41,232 nt of DNA, taken from positions 1-41,232 of the forward strand of contig BQKZ01005374.1 in NCBI GenBank assembly GCA_036244855.1, in the 5' to 3' direction. Position 1 is the stretch's first letter; every line of letters begins with the position of its first letter. Shown here one piece after another: positions 12,501 through 24,500 of this stretch. Both the position numbers and the translations under genes were made by a program. The stretch comes from Temnopleurus reevesii (lineage: Eukaryota > Echinodermata > Echinoidea > Temnopleuroida > Temnopleuridae). The notes under the pieces are model-generated. The model searched no databases. It was not told where the DNA came from and saw only the letters and a program-made list of their open reading frames with translations.

Positions 12501-15500
12501 TATACCGGTATTTCATAAAATCAACCATTACTCAATCGTAGATCAAGGGTTAAAGCAATTGAACCATAGCCAGGAAGTTCAAGCTTAGAATTTTGTTCTT
12601 TTTGTGGTTTTTCTTTGTTTGGAAAGGGATATTGAAACTATTGAGTGATATAAAACACCCGGTTTCCAGCTGACGGAGTCAATTTCGCAATATCCTTAAT
12701 AGAAAAGTTTTGCTTAACCAGCAAGAAAGAGGAACAAATTGTTACAAGTTTGATGATTTTACAATATTTTATTGCCCACAAGTTTACGTAACCTGGATTT
12801 CATCATGTTTTTTTTTATATTTAGAAATATTGAGTTGAGTAATTGTACATCATAATAGTTATATTGCTCTTTTGGTACAATCTTTTTTTTACTAACAGTA
12901 TCTAAAAGATATTAACACAATAGGAATTGTTTCATTTTATGATTGTCAGTTGAATCAACCTCATTGCAAAGTGAATTGGAAGGACAAATAGAATGGCCAA
13001 AGTGAACAACTCCCTATTTAAATCTTCACAATGGAGCTAACACACTGAAGAATATTACTTCCCCCTTATTAGAATTGCAAAGAAATGTAGAAAAGGGCGG
13101 TGTTTCACCAAGATGAGACAGATCTAAGAATGACTGGTATCCGTTTTGTGCTTAATGATAGATGATAATTACACATATGCAGCACAAGAACTGATACCAG
13201 TCGTTCATAAACTCTTTTGTAACTTGGTGAAACATCCCCCAGATGTTGCACCTGTTTTGCTGAATAACAGGTGCACCTAAAATGCTGTAATAATCAAGTT
13301 GAATTGTGGGCGTATACAGAAACACATGTCTAGACAACAGGCAATCCAGTTTCTATTTGTCTACCAGAGCTATTCTGAAGGATAAGATGGATTGAGGAGT
13401 TATCACACCTCCCAACCGTTATTAATTTTGAGGACAAAAATATGAATTTTTGACTATTTTGATACAGTTTCAAGGCCATTTCCAAAGAGTCCTCTTATTC
13501 TTCCGATAATTCTACTGCACAATCTTATGGGAAACATGTTTTCTTTCTTCTTTTTCAATAAATCATTCCTCTTTTGGGGTTATGAGGGTTGGGAATCCTG
13601 AGTTATTTACTCTTGCCAATTTATTAATTCATCCTATTCATTGTGGTTGTAATTATGCAAGAAGATGGTCTGTTTGCATCCGTATCTCATGGAAACAGGA
13701 ACAGCCAAAACTCTATTGGGTAAACAAATATTTGGTAGGCAAAGGTCAATTTTTATTGCATCCTGTTAATGTAATTCGTAGTAGAAATGAGAGAGATAAA
13801 TGCCCTTGGGGTTTTCCACGGATATTGGCCAAAACTTTTAACAGAAGTGGTGCTTGATTAATGACTACCGGTATATCAATAGTCGGGTTCACACCAGTTT
13901 CAGAAAATATGACAATCCTACAGAAGCTTATGTGTGCAGCGAAAAGACAAGCCGTTCAACTCGCCGAAGCTCCTTGTCTTGGATGAGAAAGAGAGAACAC
14001 GACTTGTATAAACTTGCCTTGGCCCCTTGTCTTGGATGAGAAAGTGAGAACACGACTTGTTTAAACTTGCCTTGGCCCCTTGTTTGGGATGAGAAAGTGA
14101 GAACACGACTTGTATAAACTTGCCTTGGCCCCTTGGATGAGAAGGAGAGAAGGCAACTTGTACAAGTTCACTTTCGTGTTGCACATATAAGCTTCTGTAG
14201 AACTGTCATAGTTTCCGAAACCATAAGGTTCCGGCTCAAAGTCTGAATCCCCTTGTCTTGGATGAGAAAACGAGAAGGTGACTTGTACAAGGTCACCTTA
14301 ACTGGTTCACAAAGAAGCTTCTGTAGGACTGTCATAGTTTCTGAAACCATAAGGTTCCGGCTCAAAGTGTGAACCTTAATTACTATTTGTAACTTTGTGT
14401 TTGGTGTTGGCCTCTGTCAATGCACTCATTTTTTTTAAATTTAGGCATTGTACACTGTAGCTCCTACAAAGATGCCATATTCAACTAAAAGTTATTGAAA
14501 ACAAGAAAGAAAAAAACAAACAAAATTGTATCAAAATTGACAATATATTTTCATAATGTAATTTGGGGGCACAGTGAACGCTCATTTGGAATGTTATACA
14601 TGTACTATAAGAGGCTAGAATGCACTTGAACTGAAACTGAAACTGATTTTCCATCTACAAAAGTAATTTTTATAAATAAATAAACATTGATATTTTAATG
14701 GTGGGGGCTAGAAAACGAAGTTTGAATAAAAGTTCATTTGACCAGACGTTATGGTTGGTTTTGATATTGTTAATCTATTTGGCTCCCCTCTGAAAAATAG
14801 AGGAAACTCTCCTAATACATTAACAATTGGATATGGATGGCCCTTGCACAGAGTCTTTGGGAATTAAGGAATTCAGCAGTCAATTGAATGATACTGTAGG
14901 TAACCTGGTTATAATCATCATTTTATTTCCATTTGGAGGCCATTATAATCAGGTTTCACTCTTCATATACGGTTTGTACGATTTATTCAAATAATATAAT
15001 TATTACTTCAACTTACCGGTAGGTGATTATTTGACGAGAGAATTTAGTGCCATACAGAGTTCACTATATATATTTTTTGTGGGCCCTAGGGATTTGACTC
15101 AGAGTCAGAGTTATTACACTAATGGGGTGTTGCTCAGAATCAACTGCAGATCAACTGCAACTTTGCAAATTCTAACGCGCATTTTCATTCGCGCACGGTA
15201 TGCGCATTTAACAAGACGCGCATAAAACAATGATTTTGATTGGCGCGTAAAGATCAACTGCAACTTGCGATCAATTGCAAGTTTTGAGCAACATCCCCTT
15301 AGTTACCTCTAGTTGATAATCATTTTTTTTCTTGCATATCTTTACAGATTCTTGAAATCCAAGAGATGGGATGCTACTCCATGGACGACATAGTCACCAT
15401 CTTGAAGCAGGAGGACGTCAACGGTGATGCAGAGAAGGCCCTGGAGGCCCTTCAGGCAAAGGCTATGTCTGAGTATGCCGATAGAGTCTGGAAGATGCCT

Positions 15501-18500
15501 GATGTCGATGACAACCAGTTCTTTCAAGAAGCCATCAAGAATGACGATGTAAGTCATTTGTTTTCAACAATTATTTACCCTCTTTTTAAATTGCAGACTC
15601 TGATACTCTAAAATCATACAAAATACGTGTATGCCACATGGATGTATTTTTAATGTAATTGTCAAAAATGTTCTTGTTCAAAATCTAATCAGTGGATTTT
15701 TAATCAAAATCTGTCTGTCCATATTGATATGCTGACTAGTATTCCGATGTTTTCTTTCAGTTGAAAAAAAAATATTTGATTATGATAGTGTTTTGGCTGG
15801 TTATAGGACTTGAATGATCATATGTTTCAGTCCCTGATGAAATTAACTTCCAAAACAAAATAGATAAAAGGATAGATAAGTGCAAGTATAAAAACAAAGG
15901 AGAATACACTCTTTAATACCCCACACTGCTTTTAAATTAGTCTGTTTTCAAGGTAATTTATAGCATAGATGTTTGTAAAGCTTTTCAAGGCAGTCAGCAG
16001 TAGCAAAATGGGATTCTTGCTTATTAGTATGTGGTTAGCACCTTAAACACAGATGCATATATTATGATTTTTACGCCTGAAATGGATAAGATTAGCTGCA
16101 ACTTGAATAATCAATTTCAATTTTCTTGCATCGCCTCCTATGTTGATGAGAAAACTGTCATTGGAGCTCGCCTTGAAGCTTCTTTTTCATGGCTTCTTCT
16201 TATTAAATAATGAGAATGGGAAAATGGAATTTAACTTTGTATCCAATATGATTATGAAAAATCTATATTGTTTTATATAGATCTGCTGTAAAGTTCAAAT
16301 TTTAACATTGTCTTCTGCAGCGTTCGATACGGATGTTGATGGTGGAGTACAACATGAGGAGCTGGGGCCGTGCACAAACCGCCGCCAAGCTGATTTTGAG
16401 AAACGAGTTCTTAGTCGAGGATGTGATCGTGGCCGCAGAAGAATGCGGAGATCTGAAACGTTCGGAGATCTTCTTGAAGCAAAAATGCTCTGTCTGCTTT
16501 TGTGATTTTCCCAGAAATAAGGTACATTAATTTCCCAGTATTTTAATACTTTAAAAGTAAATATTTAGCGGATTCACTGAATATCACACATGCCTACATT
16601 TTTACTGTTTGTTATTTTCACATTTTGAAATCATTGTACATTTCTTTCTGTTGAGCGCCATGAGCGTCAGAGCCTGGCTGATACCGTCGCTATATATTTC
16701 TTCTTCTTATTATTATTATTATTATTATTATTATAAGTCTATGGGCATTGTAATGAGTGAAAATTCTAGCAATATCATGGTTGCAAAATTACAGTAGTAG
16801 TTATAACTCCTTTACTATACATTTGCACCTGGGCCCCGTAACATAAGGGTTTGCGATTAATCGCTATTTGATTTTGTGATCAATTTCAAATTTTAGTACA
16901 TGACTTGCCATAGACTTGCGAATGATATCAATCGCTATTAGATTAGCAATTAATCGCAAACCTTTATGTTACGAGGCCCTGGTTCGTAATCCCTACATTT
17001 CTTTCCTGTTGTATGTAAGTTGAACGAAAATGAATAGATTCCCATGAATATTCGCAATAAACATGTACGCCACATTGCTTGATAAGGGGAACGTGTGCTA
17101 CGGAGCATTGTACAGTAATTCACAATCATTCCACCATAGAGTTTGTTTTTAATTTGACATTTTACTCTTTCCTTGTCTTGCCTAACTTTTAAGACCATGT
17201 TTTTACTCTTCTGCAGCTAATGTCATTGATCAACTGCCAGTGCATGATGTGTCGTGATTGCGTTATTGGACATTTTGAGATCATCGCTCGAGACAAGAGC
17301 ATCATGAAGGGAAAATGTCCATCGTGCGATGAGCCCAATCTCGATGACATAGCCGTGGCATCAGATTATTTTGCCTTCTTGGATATTCTGGTGAGTTCCC
17401 ATTAAATTTGATTAAATTGGTCACGGATTTCTAGAGTATTGATAAAGACAGAGACAATAATGGCTCCTCTCCATTAATTTTAAACAGATACATCCAATTT
17501 GTTTGTATTGTTTGCTTATTTTTAATCAATAGATAATGAAGGTTGTTTGCAGTATCGCCATGTGAAGAGAATCTTTCATGAGAATAGTTTGTGAAAGAAC
17601 TGAGCACAGCTCTGACCAGGGGAAGGGAAAACAAAATGTTCCGGTCACCTTGAGCGATCCTTCCTCACATGAAGAGTGAAGAAAAACAGTGACAACATGA
17701 AAAAAAAAAAATTGCAAGATTTGCAAGAAAAATTTTATTGCTTTTTTTCACAACACCATGCAGACTTCAATAGTATTAATGATATTTTTTCTTATTTCTT
17801 TGTTCAATTAATTTAATTATTTCCATCTTTCTTCGATACATTGTGTTGTAGAGATGTTGGACAATATTTAACCATACAATTTTTCGAATTAACAAGAAAT
17901 GACAAGATAACCCAGTGAAGCAGAAATTGCACAAATTTCATCCCTCAACAAACAAGAATCTTTCACGGACTGTGATTCATTTTGTTTGTTTTTTGTTTGT
18001 TTTTAGTTGCGTGAAATGCTGTCCGATGAGGTCTACGAGTTGTTTCAAAGGAAGCTACGGGATTGGAACCTTATGCAGGATAGAAACTTCTGCTGGTGTG
18101 CCCATGTAAGTCCTTTCCCTTTATTTTCATCCCTCTTGGTGAAATTTGCAAACATCAAATCGTTCAATACCTTTAGGCCAATTTACTATTACTCTAAGTC
18201 ATAATGTTTATTTCCATCAAATTCATTATATCATATTCCTTTGAGCAGCTATTAGCTATTTATAGAATTAATTTTGCTGTACTTTATTTGCTGTTATGCC
18301 TGGCAACAAATAAGTTATTTCAAGTTATATAAAAATGAGCTGTTGTATTAAAAGTTAGTTTTCGTAAATGCATAATTTCTAAAGATGCACTTTATGATAA
18401 AATCATTGGTTATTGGGCAATGACTAGACTTACGTTCATTGGGAAATTTTTATGCCTTCGCCACTGTAAGGTGGTGCCGGAGGCATTATTATTTTATGAA

Positions 18501-21500
18501 TTTATGTTAAAAGAAATTTGTAAAATATAGTTTCCAATTTGATACCATTGATGCGCTGGGAGTGGCAGTCATCCTAAGTATACTAATTATTTTACACATA
18601 TCATCAGTTGTCATAATGTACTAACCATTATTCAACCATGGTACTGCTTTATTGATACAAATTTATGTTACTGAAATGTCTGTTAATTTGTAAACATCTG
18701 TTTTTACTAATGGTTCCTGTAACAAGCCTGTTTAATAATAACACTGAAGGTAGTTGGGGATGAATGATATGCATTATCCCATATCTATGGACCACTGCTC
18801 AACAGACAGTGAGAGGGTCGGAGTAAAACGCCAAATGATTTCATAAGGCTTGAGAAAGTCCACAGGAGAGGATGAAAGTTAACCGCAAAATCATAAGGTT
18901 GGTAGAAGCTTCGAATTTGGTTTTACTCCTTTTTTGTACGCCTTTGTAGTGTAATTCTGGCTTCATCAATGGCGCCCCGGACAGGCGCAAGATGAGATGC
19001 CCGGAGTGCAACAAGCTGATTTGCTTCCTCTGCAAGAAGCAATGGATGGAACAACACGAGGGAATAAAAAAGTTGGAGGAAGCTTCTAACCTTTTTATTC
19101 CTTTTTTGGTACCCCTTTGTAGTGTAATTCTGGCTTCATCAATGGCGCCCCGGACAGGCGCAAGATGAGATGCCCGGAGTGCAACAAGCTGACTTGCTTC
19201 CTCTGCAAGAAGCAATGGATGGACCAACACGAGGGAATCAAAAAGTTGGAGGAAGCTTCTAACCTTTTTATTCCTTTTTTGGTACCCCTTTGCAGTGTAA
19301 TTCTGGTTTCATCAACGGTGCCCCCGACAGGCGCAAGATGCGATGCCCGGAGTGCAACAAGCTGACATGCTTCCTCTGAAAGAAGCAATGGATGGACCAG
19401 CAAGAGGGAATCAGCTGAGAAGAGTTTCAGGAATGGAAAGAGAAGAATGATCCGGATTTGCAGGCCCAAGGGTTGGCGGCTCATCTCAATGAAAATGGCA
19501 TTGGTGAGCGATGGGGAGATGGGGGAGGGGGTGGGAGGAGGAAAAATTTGGGAAATATTTTGGGAATCTTTTGGGAATTTGGGAAAGATCTTATGCTCGG
19601 ATCAGCGCTGAGTGGTTTCGGGATTGATGGACCAGCATGAGGGAATCAGCTGCGAAGAATTCCAAGAGTGGAAAGAGAAGAATGATCCTGATTTGCAGGC
19701 TCAAGGGTTGGCGGCTCATCTCAATGAAAATGGGATCGGTATGTATTTTCAAGAAGAAAATAGAAGCGAGAAATGTCAGAGAAAGAGAAAAAAAGAAAGG
19801 AAAAGTTCTTTGATCTAAAACCTGATAAGGTGGAATGCACATGCATGATTGTCCATAACCGGGAGTGGGTATCCCAACTCACATGACTTATTAACAACTG
19901 TAGAGAGGCATCTGCGGTTCTTTTAATTGTCATTTCCTCCTACGAACCATAAGATGATTGGAAATGTTGGGGTCTGATTTTAGATTAGCAAGGCTGACCG
20001 ATGCTCGAATATAAAATGTTGTTTGAACTTTGATCAATATGCTCTCCAATCCACAGAGTGCCCACGCTGCAAGATGAGGTATGAGCTAGCTAAAGGTGGA
20101 TGCATGCATTTCAAATGCCCTCAGTGTATCTTCGAATTCTGCTGTGGCTGCAACGAACCTATGAAAAAAGCAGATGTAAGTTTAGAAAAATAGACAGGGG
20201 CCAATTGCACGAAAAGGTCTAAGCTATCTTCTTGCTAAGACGTCTTGACTTCTTGTGCCATCCTCTTTACATAGATGCATCAACGTTTGTGTCAATGTTA
20301 AGAGGGTGGCACAAGAAGTTTAGACATCTTAGCAAGAAGAGTATAGCTAAGGCTATTTGTTCAATTGGCCCCAGGTTTACTAATATATGCAAATTTCATT
20401 CACACCTCAAACATAAAGGATGTTCTTGACTCCCCAAATGCTTGCCCAAGGCTTGCCTGACAAAACAACATACTATGCAAATTGGATGAGAGTATTCTAG
20501 TCCAGTTGTTACCAAACGGTTTAGGAAAAACAAATAACTATGTTCTTTGGCTTGAAACGCACATGAATTTGAAATAGTCTATTGAATGATCGAATATGCT
20601 CTTTTCACGCTGTTTCTGACATTATCGCATAAAATATGTCAAGCCGACGTACATCTTATGTATAAACCTGGGTTGTATTTTATACAGCTGCTGTTCATAC
20701 ATCCCACATGAATCTGCAAACGACTGATGACCTTTTCCTGCACTCCATGAGAAAGGGTCACCAGTCGTTCGTGTTCCCCAATGCTATGCCTGACTCTATT
20801 ATAGAAGAATAAATATTGCACCAGCTGAATCAGCTAAATTTTTCTTTGGTTCTCAACAATGTTAGGAATTGCCTTTAACATGGTTTATTTTCTCTGGTTT
20901 CCAGGCATGTACCAAGTTTGCTTCTTGCCGCAACAAGGGTCTTCACGCCCACCACCCGAGGGATTGTCTCTTTTACCTAAGAGATGAAGAAATTCCATTC
21001 TTACAGAAACTTCTGGAGGTGAGTGTCTATTAAGAAATAGTCTACGAAAATAATAATAATAATAATAATACATGTGTCTTATATAGCGCACTTTCCACTC
21101 TGATTAGGTGCTCAATGCGCTCAGAGCAAATTCATTACAGAAAAGAAATAACAAGGAAAGTCAAAAGGCACTCTTTAAATAAATAAGTCTTAAGGTTGCC
21201 CTTGAAGGAAGATAATGATGTTAAGGTTTTCTCTGTGGTAGGGCCTGAGTAAGCAAATGCTCGTTCCCCCCACGATCTTCTGGAAACCGGAACCTGTAAC
21301 AGGTTACTAGAGGGTGATCTTAAAGTTCGTGTAGGTTGGTATGTGTGGATTATATCATTATTGTAACTGGGGGATGTTCCATCAATGATATGGAACACTA
21401 AAAGAACAATCTTGAAAACTATACGTTCCTTCAAGGGCAACCAGTGGAGATCTTTTAGAATAGAAGTTATGTGGCTGCGCTTGCTAGAACAAGTTACAAT

Positions 21501-24500
21501 GCGCGCAGCAGCATTTTGCAACAAGAGCAGAAAAATGGAGGTGATCATGATGGATGTGATAATGATGATGATGATGATGTTGATGAGAGTGATGGTGGTG
21601 GTGGAGGTGATGATGATGATGATGATGATGACGGTGATGCTGATGGTGATGATGATGATGATGATGAAGATGATGAAGATGATGAAGATGATGACGATGT
21701 TGATGAAAGTGATGGTGGTGATGATGATGATGAGGATGAGGATGATGATGATGATGGAGGTGATGGTGATGATGATGATGTTGATTGTTCATGATGAAGT
21801 GGTGATGATGATAATGATAAAATTGGTGATGCGGTGCTGATGATGGTGAGGATGATGATGGTGATGATGATGATGATACTACTGATGATGGAGGTGATGG
21901 TGATGATGATGATGTTCATGATGAAGTGGTGATGATGATGATGATGATGATGATGATAAAATTGGTGATGCGGTGATGATGATGATGATGGTGATGATGA
22001 TTCAGGTCAGTTCAGTTCAGTTCATCCATTTATTTCACAAACAGCATAAAAAACACTAAAATTTACAGAGTAAAATATGTAGCAGATATATAAACTGGTT
22101 GACGGTAGCAGCCAAAAAGGAATGCCCTTATGGGAGGCCGACCGATATAAAAACATTTCATTGCTGCTGATGATGGAGGTGATTGTGATGATGATGATGA
22201 AGGTGATGGTGATAATTATAATGGTGATGATGGGGGATGATGATGATAATAAGAAAATTAGCCAAAAAAGGGGAATCCCGATTATAAACATAGCATTTTT
22301 ATAATTTATCCCATTTGAACAATTTTCTTGTTAAAGGATGCAAATGTTGAGTATAACAAGGATCCACCGGAGAACGCTGAGGAGAATGAGAAGGGAGTTT
22401 GCGGGGTCCGTGAGCAGAAGGATGGACCAAACGGTCTGGAGGATGACAAGTGTGGCCGGACGGTCAATCCAAAGAATGCTGGCCTCTGCAGGTATATTGC
22501 ATTCTTTTTCAAAAATGCTCATCTAAAGGGCAACCACCCCTGGGATTATCATGCTATTATAGAATGAAGAAAATTCAGATGAATAAACTGTTTATGAAAT
22601 TTTTATTTTCCTAATGTTTGCTAAAGTTGTCAAAAATTGTCCAAAATGTCAAAATCTCTTTTGTGCTAAAAAATGTGTTCACCAGTATATTAAAAATGAT
22701 TTTTTGCTAATAGGAGGTAAGATTGTTTTGCATAACATACGTGTATGTTCCCAAAACTAATTTTGATTTTGACAACTTGATGCCCAGTCTCATACATATA
22801 GAAGCCCAAATGGAACACAATTCAACACAACTCCTTGTTCGGAGGCGGTTAACTCTGAACTGAACAAGTGTCGTGTTTGATCGTGTTGCATTAACTCTTT
22901 GTTCAAAGGCAGTTAACTGTGAACTCAACAAAAAGTGTGTTTGATTGTGTTGCTTCTGGGCTTCTATATGACTGGGGCTTAAGGGAGGTTCAACCTTATA
23001 AAAGTTGACAATATTTGTTCTTTTTCTTTAAAGACTACACTACATTGAGTACCTGGTTGGGTTGATTAATGGAAAGAATATTGACCCAGCTAAGAGTTTC
23101 CCCATCGCCCAGCTGGAGATCATTCTGAGACGAGATGAGATACCGGTTCCTGTCAGACGACCGGAAGAAGCCGATCTGGATTACAGGAAGCGTCTCCTTT
23201 TCGTAAGTGATTACACCTTGCCGTATTGTTTGATCCTCTTCTTTTTTTTGGAGGGGGGGGGGTTGGTGGGGAAATTTGTTGGATTTAAAACCAAGAAATT
23301 GATGCGAATTGATGCACAAAGCAGGAGTATTCAATGAGAGAAAAAACTGACACACACACACAATTATGTAAAAAAAACCAATAATTTGAATTTGATGTGT
23401 AGGGTGGGCTCACTTTTAGATGAAAATACGTTGAGGGGTGTTACAAAGTTTCAATCGATTGCAAATCAACTGTAAATCTGTTGCAGATTTAAACATGCAT
23501 CTTCATTTACAAGCAGATTGAGATACTCACAAGGCGCACATAAACTGGTGATTTCGATTGGTGGGCACCAATCAAGTGCATCTTGCAATTGGTCAGAACT
23601 TTCTAGCAACACCCTGTAAGTTTTGATAGTAATTTTAGGCTTAATGTTACTTCTGTTAAAAAGATCACTGTTGGTGGACTTGGTTGTTATCAAGATATAA
23701 TCAGAACCATAACCAGAAAAGATGTTTAACTTGTACGCATTTTTCAAGAATTAACTCCATAAATCATGAATTACTTTGAGTTTAATGTCATTTTACATAT
23801 CTTTAATGAGACGTTCATGATTTGAAACTCGATTTTGAATTGATTGAAAATTTTGTATCGATGGAAAGATGTCTTCCCCTGGTTGAATGATGACAAGTTA
23901 GCTTACATTGTATTTTTTTATGCCTCCGCCACCGTAAGGTGGTGCCGGAGGCATTATGTTTTCGGGTTGTCCGTGCGTGCGTGCGTCCGTGTGTCCGTGC
24001 GTGCGTGCGTGCGTGCGTGCGTNNNNNNNNNNNNNNNNNNNNNNNNNNNNNNNNNNNNNNNNNNNNNNNNNNNNNNNNNNNNNNNNNNNNNNNNNNNNNN
24101 NNNNNNNNNNNNNNNNNNNNNNNNNNNNNNNNNNNNNNNNNNNNNNNNNNNNNNNNNNNNNNNNNNNNNNNNNNNNNNNNNNNNNNNNNNNNNNNNNNNN
24201 NNNNNNNNNNNNNNNNNNNNNNNNNNNNNNNNNNNNNNNNNNNNNNNNNNNNNNNNNNNNNNNNNNNNNNNNNNNNNNNNNNNNNNNNNNNNNNNNNNNN
24301 NNNNNNNNNNNNNNNNNNNNNNNNNNNNNNNNNNNNNNNNNNNNNNNNNNNNNNNNNNNNNNNNNNNNNNNNNNNNNNNNNNNNNNNNNNNNNNNNNNNN
24401 NNNNNNNNNNNNNNNNNNNNNNNNNNNNNNNNNNNNNNNNNNNNNNNNNNNNNNNNNNNNNNNNNNNNNNNNNNNNNNNNNNNNNNNNNNNNNNNNNNNN

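Larger units (their letters stand above)
18893..19295 (+). repeat. 173-bp tandem duplication of intron end plus IBR exon start
   Basis: Acceptor positions 18949, 19122 and 19295 are exactly 173 bp apart. Each unit holds about 113 bp of exon start and about 57 bp of intron end (AAGCTTC, a T-rich tract, GGTACCCC, TTTG[TC]AG). The first, more diverged intron end lies at 18893-18949. Confidence 0.85.

Noticed and set aside
19377..19418. UGA codons as selenocysteine in RNF31
   Set aside because: No SECIS hairpin was identified in the 3' UTR by eye. RNF31 is not known as a selenoprotein, and the neighbouring His-to-Gln change argues for damage or error. I kept it only as a remote option.
21471..21919. 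Poly-Asp, poly-His, poly-Ser and poly-Met ORFs
   Set aside because: They are all frames of the same GAT microsatellite.
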